Shown: positions 47,301 through 59,939, counted from the stretch's first letter. The stretch is 64,000 bases of DNA from Ignelater luminosus (GCA_011009095.1 VTPC01090587.1:398225-462224); one strand, 5' to 3'. The notes: generated by a model not told the origin, from the sequence alone. Numbers and translations are program-made.

Positions 47301-50300
47301 CATAAAAAGTTTTCAATCGAATTTATTCAAGGTAAAGGATTAGAGTGTTTATTAGAAGTTCCAAGGCCTTCAATTGCAGCAACAGGAGTGTCGATTTGTC
47401 TGTATTATTTAGGATATTGTGAAGAAGCCATGGAACGTGTTTGTTTGCTTCCAAAGTATATTGTAAGCCATTTGGTGAAGTATGCATTGTGGCTACTTGA
47501 ATGTTCACATGATTCTGGTAGATGTCATGCTACCATGTTCTTTGGATTGACATTTCAGTTTCGTGTAATTCTTGAAGAATTTGATGAGCAAGATGGATTA
47601 CGTAAATTACACAATGTCATATCTACTTTACCAATTTTGTCAAGTGAAGATAATACTCCACCAATAAATGAAGATGCAGAATGTGCTGCTCGTCAAATTG
47701 TTAGACATGTATGTGTAGCATATAAACGTTATTTAGAAGCTCACTTGCATATCAAAGTGGAGCAGCTTAGAAGGTCACAATTACGACCAAATGAAAGAAC
47801 TTTTGGACCCATTATTCCTTCACAACCAAGTTATAAAGCTTGTAAATCATCACCTGAAGAAGTACAACAACAAATAGAAACTCTTCTTCAGTCAATGCCT
47901 TTCAGAGCTCACTGGCAGCCTGTAGACCAGTTGATGAAATTAGGAGGAATTACTTTACTTTTAAAAATCATTGCTTTTGCTTATGAGTGGAATTATAGTG
48001 GTCGAGCAGAAACTGTAAGATGTGCATTAGATGTTTTGGCAATTGCATGTGTCATACCAAAGGTTGTTTTGCTATTTTGCGACAGGGTTGACTTACCTGA
48101 AGAAACTGTGACGGTAGGCATAAATATTATTTTAGGAGCTGCAGATGGAGAAATTGTAGCAGATCCAGATGTGCAAAAAGCAGCATTAAGGGTAATAGTA
48201 AACTGTGTGTGCGCACCTATACATAGAATTGGTGCTACTGTTACAAGATATTCTTCGACGGGTGGTGGAACTGCTTCACCTAGTAAAAAAACTAAATTTA
48301 AAAGTTCTGAAGAGTTGATTCAAAAGGTTTGGGAAAGTGTTCGATCTAATAGTGGAATTATGGTTTTAATACAACTGATGAATGTGAAAACGCCTATTAC
48401 CGATGCAGATTGTATTAGAACTTTGGCATGTAAAGCATTAGCGGGATTGGCAAGATCGGATACGGTTAGGCAGATTGTTTCCAAACTGCCATTATTAACT
48501 AGTGGACAATTACAAACTCTTATGCGTGATCCTATATTACAAGAAAAAAGACAAGAACATGTTTCATTTCAGAAGTATGCATTAGAATTGTTAGAAAGAC
48601 TGTCCGGTAAGACTAAGCATACTGGTAATGATTTGGAAGTTTCTCTTAATAATATTCACAAAGCTAATATTGTGGCTCAGACAAAGATTCATTTTAATGA
48701 CAGACAATTACTATTATTGATACATCAGCACTTAATGTCAAAGGGGTTAGTAGATACTGCAACTGTTTTACAGAAGGAAGCAAATTTAGCAAATGCTATA
48801 ACTATAGGCAGATTACATCCTCCAAATACATTTCGTTACACATCTTCAACATCAACGCCAAATCGTACCAGATTATCATTTTCTTCTCCATCTTTGCGAA
48901 CTCCTACACAAAATGCAGTCAATCATTCGGATGAAAATATATTTAATGGAGCTACACCTTCTACTAGTATTAAAATTAAAAAGAAAACTATGCAAGTTGC
49001 ACAAAGTATAAATTTAATAGCCAAACCTAGATTGCAGAAACAATTATCAGCCGAGCCACATGTGAAAGTTATGATACCAAGTCAAATAAATGAAGAACTA
49101 GAAAATGAACAACCAAGAATAACTCTAGATTCAATCATAACAGAATATCTAACTAATCAACATGCTTTATGCAAAAATCCAATGGCAACTTGCCCTCAGT
49201 TCAATTTGTTTGTTCCACATAAATGTCCAGATCCCAAGCCAAAGATACAAGCAGCAAATAATTTTGCTATGCGTTCTGCAAGAAGACAGATTGGCTACCA
49301 ATCGAAAGTTCTTGATAGAAAATTGATACATAGTAGGTTTTGTCCTGTGCACACGATTCGTTTACCAAACGATGATGGCTTTTATACATGCGTCAAATTT
49401 CTGCCTGGTGATCAGCATATAATTGTTGGATCGTATACAGGTGAAATTCGTGTGTTTAACATTAACAGTGGAAGTGCTAATGAGGAATCCACATTTTCGG
49501 CTCATGATAGTTATGTGGTTCATATAGAACCAAACCGAGAAGGTAATTTGTTGTTAAGCAGTTCTACATGGGGAAGACCACTTTCTGCCCTCTGGTCTCT
49601 TAATGGTTATGAAATGAAATATGCATTTGATGATGAAGAGTATATTGAATTTAGTAAAGCCACCCAGGATAGAATAATAGGCACAAAAGGTGAAATTGCT
49701 ACGATATATGATGTAAATACAGGCACTTCCATAACTAGATTAGTACCAACTGTAAGTAATCAGTACACAAGAAATAAAGCAACATTTAGTCCTAATGATG
49801 ATCTTGTCTTATCTGATGGTGTGCTATTTGATGTCGGTTCCGGACACCAAATACACAAATTAGATAAGCTGAATCAAATGCAGAGTGGTGTATTTCATCC
49901 TAATGGTTTAGAAATAGTTTCAAATACAGAAGTGTGGGATATTAGAACATTTCAACTGTTAAAAACAGTTCCCGTTTTAAATCAGTGCCAAGTAGTGTTT
50001 GCTCCTGTTAATAGTACAATGTATGCAATTTCCTTAGAGCAAGAAGTTGATGAAGATCCAACATTTGATTCTAGCTTTAAAACTGTTGATGCTTCTGATT
50101 ATTCTAGTATAGCTACCATTGATGTTAGAAGAAATGTGTATGACTTGGCAGTTAATCGTTTTGATACTCAAATTGCTGTTGTGGAAAATCAAGGTGTCTA
50201 CCATGCCCCACAAGAATCAGTAGTACGTCTGTATGATGTTGGAAGAAAACGAGATGATGAAGATGAACAAGAAGAAGAAGATGATGAGGAGGAAGATATG

Positions 50301-50516
50301 TCTGGGTCAGATGATGATGGTTCAGAAAATGGAACAGCATCAACAATCATTGGTGATGCCCAGAATAATGACAATAATGGCAACAATGAAGATGATGGAG
50401 GAGGGGGTAATGATTCAGATGGTAGTTGGACAGACATATCAGATGATAGTGATGATTCACATGGAAATTATTCATCTGGTATGAGTGCCATCGAAGATCT
50501 TTTATTTGAATTCTAG
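44400..50516 (+). CDS. mahj: DDB1- and CUL4-associated factor 1 (DCAF1/VprBP, mahjong), three exons
   Basis: Exons are 44400-45090, 45152-45286 and 47029-50516, giving 1437 residues; phases agree at both joints. DCAF1 is a substrate receptor of the CUL4-DDB1 ubiquitin ligase, mainly nuclear, and in flies its orthologue Mahjong acts in cell competition with Lgl. Residues 1 to ~800 are helical armadillo-like repeats. A LisH motif starts near residue 832 (NDRQLLLLIHQHLMSKGLVD). A WD40 propeller starts near 1050 (DGFYTCVKFLPGDQHIIVGS). A WDxR DDB1-contact motif, WDIR, is visible at about 1245-1248 in SNTEVWDIRTFQLLKT. The tail is the expected long acidic stretch (DEDEQEEEDDEEEDMSGSDD) ending SAIEDLLFEF. 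Length and order match the family (about 1500 residues in vertebrates). A poly(A) signal AATAAA lies about 50 bp after the stop. Confidence 0.96.
45623..46446. mobile_element. Inverted-repeat element in the second intron of DCAF1
   Basis: ACCTGTTTTATAAAAGAC on the left faces TTTTTATAAAACAGGCAG on the right. Inside, GCAGCTCCTTTATTTATTATTACAC (about 45796-45822) faces GTGTAATAATAAATAAAGGAGCTAC-like sequence at 46390-46415. A second hairpin inside the left part pairs CTGGCAGCTATTTTTGCTTG with CAAGCAAAAATAGCTGTCAG (45667-45775). It is about 820 bp with no transposase-like frame. Target duplications were not recognised. Confidence 0.55.
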
Positions 50517-52696
50517 AATAATGATTTTGTATGTGTCGTGTATGAATTGATTGATAATTATATAAATAAAATTTATACAAAATTTAATATAATAATTTCA
50601 GCTTAACGATTTATATGCATATAATGTAGATTTCTACTTTTATTTAAGTTAATTTTCTTGCTTTCTCCTTCTTCAAAATATCATCTCCCATATGTGTTCA
50701 GAAACTACTATTTGCAATTTGTGGTTTTATTTCTTAATGAAATTATTTCATTGTGTGATTCTTTTTTATTATACAATTGTAATCAGAACTTTGGAAATTG
50801 TGCCCTAAAGAAGGAAAATTGAACCAAAATATATTTTATTTGTATATTGAATTTTTAAGATGTAGTAAGTTTTAAATTAAAAGGATCTTTTTGTTAATTG
50901 GCTTTTACTTGTGTAGTTCCAGATTGTACTGATCTTTGCAGCATCACTCATTATTATGAAATTTATAAATTCTGATCTACAAAATGTGTATTCTCAGTTG
51001 GCTATGAAAGAGAACAGAAAATTTCTGCGTGTGGGATATGCCAAATTGTCTTTCCTTCTCTTTCTTGGGTAACAGAGGTTACAAATTTTGTGATTACTCT
51101 AAAATAAATGTTCTGCTGCATTGTTTCTGTAATATGATAAGGTGAATGTAGTAGTAGTAGTAGTAGTAGTATTTACTAGTGATTTGCTTTTTAAATCATT
51201 AGTTGCTTATCCAAACTATCATAGTTAATTTAGTAGCACATCATTGACTACTCCAGCAAGTAGTAGATTTAATTAAGTAACTAACTCTCCCTCAGTACTG
51301 ATTTGAAAAAATGAGGAAGATGCATCATGCTGTTATTACAACTATCTTAATAAATTAAACAAACTTCTTAACCTTCAATTCACAAATAAAATCGCTCAAT
51401 TCTCATAAATAAGCAAGTAATTAGGTTTTTAATTTGATTAACTACCACACCCATTATGACAAACTTGACAATGCAGCCACTGTTGATCAGTCCACAGTAG
51501 TTTTTTAAATTAATGAAATGAGATTTCTTTAGATCTAACTTGTATTAAGAAATAATTATACAAAAATTATGTTAGAGTGGTGTGCTTCAGCCGCCATCTT
51601 AGAATCACAATTTTTCTTAAATATCTCACAAATAACTGATCTTACAACAAAAATGATTAGAACCTTTTTTTTTGTAGAGAACGGAATTCCCTACAGGTTT
51701 TATTTGAAACATTTTTTGTTGTCAATATTTTTAACATAAAATGGCCACAACATATACAGGGTGACCAACGTCATAGATACGGATATATAATTTCTTTATT
51801 TATAAACAAACCTTACTGAGATTTGGACTATACCATATAGTTAATAAATCCAATTCTTTGAGATCTTAAATGCGTTCGCATTGCTCCTGGTTTTACCAGA
51901 AATAAATGACATCAATTTTCCTATTTTAAATAGGACATCCAGTATATTTTTACATGTTTGGATTTTAAGCAAACAAAGAGCAGGGAAATATAGTTATTTA
52001 CTCTTTGTTTTAAGTAAAATTCTCAATCCAATATACTAATTTTTATTTGTTTTGTTTTTCATTCTCTTCTTTCAGGTAGTACGATTTCTAAGTCTCCTAT
52101 TTTGTTGGTAATTATTTTTCAAAACCTTTTTTCCCAAACTCCTGTTTTGTTACTTTTTTCAAATTTTGGCGGCCATTGTGACCATGTTCCCGAGGTGATG
52201 TCAAAAAAACTAAAACTATACTTTTGCCTTATCTTTTGATGTAGAATACGATTATAAAGAAAAAACAATGTTTTGAAAATTTTCCAATTTTTATTAGCCA
52301 TTTTGACCATGTTCTCGAAGAGTCGTTAGAAAACGAAGATACCACAACGTCTTTAGTTTTCGATGTAGAATCCAAATCTGAAGTCAAAATTTCAAAATTT
52401 GACAAAAAATGCGGACAAACAGACTTTGCAAATTCAGTAACGAATCCTTCGGAGTTCGTTGAAAATGAGGTGATTTTGAAAGTTTAGATCGTCATGATGT
52501 AGTACTTACGTTGAAGAAGCAACATCGTCGTCAAGGATACACTTTTTGATAATTATTATTGAAAATAGTGTTCTGTCAAAATGAACATTTCATTTTTTTT
52601 ATTTAGAAGTGTGTGCTTCTTTAGATACGTTCGGTAAGTACCTCTGACAACTATTTTTCCTTCAACGCGTTTGCTTAATACAAATCTGAATGAGAT
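50517..52696. other. DCAF1 3' UTR and repeat-rich intergenic DNA
   Basis: A (TAG)n run lies at 51147-51170, next to a TAGTTAATTTAGTAG / AAGTAGTAGATTTAATTAAG cluster. A dispersed repeat at 51755-52050 is shared with 26600-27820. A local tandem duplication around CCATTxTGACCATGTTC appears at about 52172 and 52301. No gene. Confidence 0.4.
51147..51170. repeat. (TAG)n microsatellite
   Basis: About eight TAG units. Confidence 0.9.
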
Positions 52697-53312
52697 CCAA
52701 AGCCGGTTGATGCGATATCAAATACCGACAGCAAACAAAAGACGATCGGAGATTGAGTTCAATAACGATTTCTTCTCCGCTAGAGGCTCTGCTGTTCCTT
52801 ATCAAATTTGACTAGCTTAAACGTCAATTAATAATTTTGAGGGTTATTAAAATACAAATAGAGAAAAGTAATGAATAATGCCTTGTTGCTTATTAAACGC
52901 GTTTTCGGAAACAACTCATTTCTGATCTGAGCATACAAATTACATGACAGTTATTTGAGTTAACTCAGTTTATTCAAAAATGATTATGCAATCACTGCAA
53001 AATCTGCTTTATGGCAATTTATAAAAAATAGTTATGAAAGTGATGAAGATGACGCCGCGGAAATAGGAAATACACTTGCTCATACAAACTCTGCAAATAA
53101 TGAAAAATAATAGACACGGCAAGAATAATTACTTTTTACTAAAATTTAAATTCTAATAACCTCAAACATATAAACTAACGTTTAAATTTGTCAAATTTAA
53201 CGTAGATTAACAGCGCCTCTAGTGGAGAGAAAATCGTTATTGAGCTCAATTTGCGATCGTTTTTTGTTTGGTGTCGGTACTTTGTATAACAATCAACTGG
53301 CTTTGCGCTGAT
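52697..53312. mobile_element. Fold-back MITE, about 615 bp, family shared with 26260-26400
   Basis: The left arm (AAAGCCGGTTGATGCG, GATTGAGTTCAATAACGATT, TCTCCGCTAGAGGC, TCAAATTTGACTAGCTTAAACG) reappears in inverted order in the right arm (CGTTTAAATTTGTCAAATTT, GCCTCTAGTGGAGAGAAA, AATCGTTATTGAGCTCAATT, CAACTGGCTTTG). Arms are about 170 bp. No coding region. Confidence 0.75.
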
Positions 53313-53639
53313 CACATATAACATGCGCTGACCGAGCGAGCCGCGACCTCTGCGTAGCGTTCGGTAAATTCCGATTCGAGTACTTCGAGGTTCTCGTTTT
53401 GCTCGGTGTTTTTCGACCGAGTAAACAGATTCAAAACAATTGTTTGACAATCAGCATAAAATCATAAAACAGTTTATTTCCATGTTTTTTGCTTGAATTG
53501 AAATAAAACGCCTTCAAATTTCAAACCGTTGGAATAAAAAAGAAGTTAAATTAGAAGAGCAAGACTAGGAATTAATGAACACACTGTTGACTGGTAAACT
53601 TTTGTGTAAAATTGTTGTCGCTAAATTTTACTTTTAAAT

Positions 53640-54210
53640 TCCATGTTTTAGATGACGAATTTACAGTGCAGTTTTTTAATTATGCAATATTAGAAAACAA
53701 ACATACAAAATTTGGATTAATTAACGGAAACGTTGAAATCATATGACAAATAACATTAGTTTTCAATAAAAAAAATGAAGATAATAAGATAATAAAGAAG
53801 CATGTCTGGGAGAAGGTAACATCAGAATTCAGAACTAAAGTCAAAATTAAATCTGCATTTAACCTGGCAACAGTGTGACAAGCAGTGGAAGGCCCTTGTT
53901 AAAAAGAGGATATAAAAACCAAAAATAGCACTTCAGAGAATAATTTTAAACAATGGAAATATTATAATGCAATTGTAATTTAAAAAAACTGGAAAGTCAA
54001 TTCACAATCACAAGTATTGGTTAATGAAGAGAAATATTTAGAAAATACAAATAACTGATGTAAATTATCTACACAAAAATACCAATCTTCCTTTAAAAAG
54101 AAAAGATGAAGTACAACAGATCCAATAGAAAAATGGCATATGGAACGAATGGAGCGCCAAGATCGCTTCTTAAATATTTTGGAGAGGATTGCAAGAACTT
54201 TAAAAAATAA
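53640..54210 (+). pseudogene. Myb/SANT-like DNA-binding protein remnant
   Basis: Broken frames read EFTVQFFNYAILENK, then KKHVWEKVTSEFRTKVKIKS, then CDKQWKALVKK, and finally EKWHMERMERQDRFLNILER. This is the architecture of Myb/SANT-like proteins of the zeste/MSANTD type that accompany Harbinger elements (W--I---FN, then C-KQWK-LK, then a C-terminal helix ERMER--RFL--LERI). Frameshifts and stops separate the pieces, so it is not functional. No Harbinger nuclease was seen beside it. Confidence 0.5.
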
Positions 54211-54378
54211 AAATAATTAATACAATAAGTAACTAATTTAAGTTACATTTATGTGGTTCAAATAAGTTAAATTAAGTTTTCTTTAAAATTGTTTTTGTTA
54301 GTAATAAAAGAGTATGTATTTGTACATTTATTTGCAAAAGTTAATCAAATTAGTGAACAAAGTGCATCAATTGGTGAT

Positions 54379-55945
54379 ATACAGGGTGTCCCGTAAATGC
54401 CAATAAAACTTCAGGTAAACATCTTCTTCTGTGGGTGCTTATTGCAAATCTGCAAAAAATTCATCTGCAGCTTAGTTGTTTTGTACAAGTGTTCAGAAGT
54501 TAACACCTTAACACTGAATAAACAGAAATCAAGAAATCGAATCCAGATGAAACCATTACGGATTCAACAAATTAAAGTGTTGAAACAACAATTATGCTTA
54601 ATAAAGTGCAGAACGGTTAAATTTCTCTTTTTGAAGATGGTGTTAAAAATTGAATTCTTACTAAAAGATAGGTATATGACAAACATGCAAGTCTTGGGTG
54701 ATAAATGACAAAATCAGTTGTCAGCAATTCTTTCAAGTTTTAACATTTCTCGTCTATCAGTGGAATAAAATTGATAGAGCTTTAATTTCGTACGGTGTTT
54801 GAAGTATTGTTTCCTTTCCCGTATTTTTTGAGTAGTTTATGAATCATTTATTTATCCTGTTCCTGTTTTTATGGAGTTTGTTTTAGTTCGTTATCTCACT
54901 TGGTTTGTATTAGCTATCATAAGTTAATATCTTTATTTTGATTTTATAATGTTTAGTTTTCTTTTAGACTTAATTTATGGTATCCTTTGGATTCATGGCG
55001 GATGTAGTGGTAATTACAGCGAAGCAGTTGTAACACGAGCAAGAAAATGTGGAGCTGAAGAAAGACAATTGAAACATTTGGTTTAACTTGAAATGATCCA
55101 ATTTAGTACTGTCAATTTAATCTTATAATATTAAGTTTAATAAGATTTGTTAAACACCATGGAATAAAATATTTACGTTTACAAAGTATTTTAATACTAA
55201 ACTGATCATATGCACGTGCATATACCTACCACGAATAGTCTGTGCAAGGATGGCATAACGTTTTAACTTTTAATTTATTTCTGGGTTTTATTTGTGGACT
55301 TAATAGTTGCAATATTATAAATAGTATTGGAGTTTAAATAAGGGAAATCGCTAAAAAAAACTCAATAACCTAATTTAACATGAATAATATCAGTGATTTG
55401 TAAACGTAAATTAACTACACTTGGGTAGTTTTGATAACGTATTGTAACGTTTTAATAAAACGTTTATTTATTTTCACTAAATTTATTTATTTCTACATGT
55501 ACAGAATAATGCATTTATATCACTAATTACACATTTATTTCGTTCGTAACTACGAGCTTATTCATTGCAGAACTGGCGGCTCTCCTCCCGCTGGAGTATA
55601 TCGTATATATCGTTTCCTTGTTTCTCTCGATGAGCCTAGAAGGTTCGCGCCTTTTCCCTGGTACATTCGATTGGTCGCGCGTTACAGTATTTTTGACTTA
55701 ACTCAGTACATGCCACATGGTAACCATTCTCTAATCACTTATTAGCCTACTTTGATGTATTTTCAGATTCGAAGTCTCCTTGCAGCAACGTACATTTGTT
55801 GACCTGTACCAGCGTTGCCAAGTTTAAATTTCTTTTTTTGATTCGTGTGATGCAACGTTGAGACATTCGTGAATTCTGGCATCTTAAAAGGCTAAGGAAA
55901 TCTGCTACCCGAAGCGCTTATTGGTATTTACGAGACACCCTGTAT
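54379..55945 (+). mobile_element. 1.57 kb inverted-repeat element, diverged copy 2 of the 11184-12455 family
   Basis: The left end ATACAGGGTGTCCCGTAAAT faces ATTTACGAGACACCCTGTAT. The interior aligns with copy 1: AACTTCAGGT, CAAATCTGCAA, TTGTAC, AGAAGTTAACACCTT on the left, and CAGCGTTGCCAAG followed by TTTCTTTTTTTG on the right. The helix-turn-helix ORF has decayed to a short frame with GGCSGNYSEAV at about 54995-55030. Confidence 0.75.
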
Positions 55946-56073
55946 TTACAATTCCATTTCGTTTCGTAACAGCTGCGGCATTATGGAAATCGTTTTGTAG
56001 TTCAATAGATCCACTTAAATTAATTTCAACCAATAGCTCCTTACATATTTAATTTGACAATATCATCTGGCAT

Positions 56074-56401
56074 TAGTGTTGGGCAGAACATGCTTTTACA
56101 CTGAATTTGTAGGAGGTACCTCATTATTTTTTTGAGCCAGTACAATGTCTCTCACAAGTCGGCCCCCACCTCGCGTCGCGTAGGTTTTAAGTTTACAAGA
56201 CATTTTTGTCCAATAGAACTATCTTTTTCATTCGTCCGCGCGGTCCGCAACACTCGCAACGCAAGGTGGCCGCGACTCAAAGCATTATCAGGACATGTCT
56301 TTTGAAGCAAGACATTTTATAAAAGTGAGGCGTCGGTCGGTACAATTTTCTGTCATGTGCAGGACAACTGCACTGCCTCTTGTAAGTCCTACCCAACACT
56401 A
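56074..56401. mobile_element. hAT-type MITE with near-perfect 8-bp target duplication
   Basis: Ends are TAGTGTTGGGCAGAA and, on the other strand, TAGTGTTGGGTAGGA. The flanking octamers are TCTGGCAT (56066-56073) and TCTGGTAT (56402-56409), differing at one base. It is 328 bp, GC-richer than its surroundings, with no transposase. Confidence 0.8.
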
Positions 56402-57540
56402 TCTGGTATATCCTCAAGTATACATACGTTGTGTAATATACAAGTTACATACTATGTATAAGAAGAGCAATTAGATCAAGTTTCATCGTTTCTAAAAATC
56501 TTAACCTGCGGAATCGTCCTTTTAAATAAGTAAGAACTTATAATTGTAATTTTTCTGAAGCTCTGTTAAATTTACAGTATTTTTAAATCTCACTAATAAT
56601 TTTGAAGACAGAGGGTATGCTAGATCACCTATAAGATGACTATTATTGGAAAATGCAACATGTTATTATTTATTCTCGAACACACCTCAGAGAATTTAAA
56701 CAACTTCGCGTCATCTACTGATCCTGGTATATCTTAAATGCGGCCAAAAACAATTTTTTACCGTCACACACTGCTTTCAACAGTACTGAATGCGAAATGT
56801 TTTCGATATATGTAAGAATCTGCATTTTCTTCGTCTTCATCTTCATCAAAAAATATACTGGTCGCCTTTTCTAAAATACCAATTAACACGCTTCTGTTTG
56901 CTGTAGCCATGTTTGACTTGTAAAAATACTTGAAAGTTTTGGTTGTTTGCGATCTAATAGTTAGGTTAATGTTCTCTAGTCACATGATCATAAATCTCTG
57001 CGCTTTAGCTCTGCTCTGCTCTGCAATATTATTACCGAACGCAGTTTTTGTACTCGAAATATTATTTTTGTATTTTACATTTGTAATTTGTTCTATTTAA
57101 AAATAAGGAATTACTCAAGTCTTAAGAGGTTATGGGCCCAGGCAGCGCATTTCATTAAAGTTAGTTTTGTTGATAATTGGACTTGTACATAAAAATGAAT
57201 TCAATTGGTGCAATCCGCATGAAATTATTATCAAAGGAATTATGATACATGGTGTTGTATTTATATTTAAAATGTACCGTCAGTAAAAATGTATACACTA
57301 CCGCTGATGCGTAATAATGATTCATACGACATGTAACCTTGCCCTTAATTACGCATGTATAATGCTTTTGTTTCTTAACTGTGACATAGATGTACATTGT
57401 TGTGAATAAAATGATATTCAATTCGACTTATTTTGTGGTATAAAGACACAACACATGGGTTCTTCAAATGAAGGCGATATTAGTTAAAAATAGTTTGTGG
57501 AAATATGTAAGTGGTACCGAAACAAAACTAATAGCTGATG

Positions 57541-58445
57541 GCAAAGCTGAAAAGGAGGAAGAAAAACAAATGTAGTAATGAAGAGGAGCTATAAATTCCG
57601 ACAAAGGTCATTTCTCAGTGATGAATTTCGTGAAGGTCGTCCATCCACGTCTGTTGTTGCCACTAACGTTTATGCCGTGTGTGAAATGATTGAGCGAGAT
57701 CGGCCTGTGACATACCGTGAAATAGGGGTCACCTTGGACATTGACATAAAAGCAATACACGATTTCACACAATCATCTAAACATACGGAAGCTTGCAGTC
57801 GCTGGATTCCATATAATTTGAATGAAGTTCAAAAGAAGAATCGAGTGAATGGATGCACAGAAATGCTGAAGAAATTCAACCGAGGTCTTTCAAATATATT
57901 GTACGACATTGTTACTGGTGACGAAAGTTGGATCTACTCATACAAGCCGAAAACTAAATAACAATCCACTGTTTGAATGTTTCGAGGGAGTCGAAACCCA
58001 CAAAAGTTGTTCGTCTACGCAGTGTTGCAAAGCAAATGATCGTTTGTTTCTTCGGTATTTGTAGACATGTGACAACCATAGCTTTAGAGGATCGAAGAAC
58101 TGTGAACGCTGATTGGTACACAACAGTTTGTTTGCCGAAAGTCATCGGTGAAATCAGGAAAAACATTCCAAATCGACGCATTCTTCTTCATTCTGACAAT
58201 GCAAGTGCCTACACAGCTTTACAAACTGTCGACTTTTTCGCCAATAAAAAAGTGAAATTGACATCGCATTGTTCATATTCGCCTGATCTAACACCAAATA
58301 ATTTCTTTCTGTTATCGACAATTAAAAACAAGATGCGTGGTGAGCATTATTCTTTACCTGAAGCAGCCGTTGAGGTATTTAGTTAACTGGTTTCTGAGGT
58401 ACCAGTTTCAGATTGGAAATTCTTCTTCCAGAATTTCACATGATC
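57541..58445 (+). pseudogene. Frameshifted mariner transposase (cecropia/irritans-like)
   Basis: The first frame (57578-57961) holds DEFREGRPSTSVVATN, DRPVTYREIGVTLDID, CSRWIPYNLNEVQKKNRV and the first catalytic motif VTGDESWIYSYKPKTK. Two in-frame stops and a frameshift follow near 57960-58005. The second frame (57973-58386) then holds PTKVVRLRSVAKQMIVCFFG, DRRTVNADWYTTVCLP, the second motif LHSDNASAYTAL and the third YSPDLTPNNFFL, ending near FRSFQ-like sequence. The three Asp residues of the mariner D,D34D triad are thus all visible but split. A complete N-terminal helix-turn-helix is not seen in one frame. Confidence 0.85.
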
Positions 58446-58889
58446 TTTTTTGTTAACCTTAGAAAATTCATCAAAAATCTAAATAAGATATTCTACATTA
58501 AAATACTTTTGCAAGTAATTGTAAGATAGCTTTGATATCCGTAGTATCCAAAACATATCTAAGCAAAAAATCAAATAGAAATTGAACCTCGGGGAGGAAG
58601 AATTACTTTATCTTTCACTAAGATACAATGGGCTTGTTGCATGTGTTTAGGCGTTGCAATGAAAAACTCCAATAAGATTGTTGCTATGTTGTTAATTCTT
58701 TTTACATCAATTTGTGGAAAACTACTGGAAGCTCTAGAGTATGCTCTTAACCTATGGCTGAATGCTTTCAGGACACTTCTAACATGGTCCGCCATTTTCC
58801 CATCACTGTATAATTTGGAAACAGCTTCAAGTTTATTTAATGTTATTCGTTCCTACAAGGAAACTTTGATTATAAACCCTGAGAGAAAT

Positions 58890-59850
58890 CCGTAAGTACT
58901 AGGCAATGAGCCAGCTGCATTATACATTGTGTACTGAACGATATTTGTTCACACTTATTTAACATACCTACCAGAGAATCCTGGGCTCAGGCTGTCCAAA
59001 TGTTAATCCCAAATGGGCTTGCCTGGTATTCAGATGGATTGAAGACCAGAGAAAGCACTGGGACAGAGGCTATGGACTCGAGCCAAGAACAGAGCTTTCC
59101 CTCCCTATAGGCAAGTATGTGACAGTGCTCCAGGCAGAGGTTTTTGCCATCCTGGCCTGGGCACCTGAAAACTTCTTCAGAGGCTATTCAGATCAGCACA
59201 TCAGCACATTCTCTAATAGCCAAGCAGCTCTTCAAGCCCTGGCTGCTCCATTTACTACATTGCACCTGGTTTTAGAGTGCCACAGTTCTCTGGCCGCCTT
59301 GTGCGGCAGTAATGACAGATTTGATGACTTCGCCAGAAAGGGTGTCGTTGGACCCTTCTCTGAACCAGTCAGCTGTAGCTATTACCCTAAGCTATGCCAA
59401 CCGATCCATCACTAAAGGGACTCTTTTGAGATTCCACAGTGATTGGGTCAATTTGACAGGATGCAGGCAAACCAGACTCATGATAAAGGAGCCTACCCCT
59501 AAAATAGCAGTTTCCCTACTCAAAATGGGATGATTACAAGCCATAATCATGTGAACCTCATTCAGTAAGATAGCATATGTATGTAGGTATTGCAATGAGA
59601 ATGAGGAAACATCTATCCATGTTCTATGTGATTGCACCCCTCTAATAGTGAAAAGGCAGCATTACCTTGAAGCTGCATTTATCAAGCCCAAGGATATTTA
59701 AAAAACTCAGATGGAGGCTATACTGTCCTTTGTGTCAGCAGTAGGTATAACATAACACTAGCTTCCCGAGAATAGATTTACAGCAGCTTTCACAATGGGC
59801 CTTAAGGCCCAGGTGTTGCAGCCTACGCTGTGCCGTGCAACATACATACA
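58890..59850 (+). pseudogene. Non-LTR retrotransposon 3' fragment: RNase H and CCHC-like end
   Basis: Shifted frames give NGLAWYSDGLKT, LEPRTELSLPIGKYVTVLQA, EVFAILAWAPENFFRGYSDQ, ISTFSNSQAALQAL and FDDFARKG. These match the RNase H domain of I/Jockey-type LINEs (W--DGS/L, E--AI, SDSQAAL, D--AR-G). At about 59582-59640 a CRYCNENEETSIHVLCDC end follows, the usual C--C----E---H-L--C motif of the C-terminus. CATACATACATACA sequence at 59842-59857 may be the tail. Stops and frameshifts abound. Segments of about 75 bp at 58879-58972 and 59866-59938 are direct repeats of each other. Confidence 0.65.
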
Positions 59851-59939
59851 TACAAACCCTGAAAGGAACTAGGCAGTGAGCCAGCTGCGTTATATATTGG
59901 ACTGAGCAACATTCGTTCACACTTGTTAACTGATCTACT

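Noticed and set aside
50152..50580. Ser/His-rich and Met-rich ORFs on both strands
   Set aside because: They are shadows of the acidic tail of DCAF1 (GAT/GAA repeats read in other frames).
51755..51775. ATACAGGGTGACCAACG as another end of the 11184/54379 family
   Set aside because: Only the first ten bases agree and no inverted partner was found within 2 kb. It more likely belongs to the dispersed repeat shared with 26600-27820.
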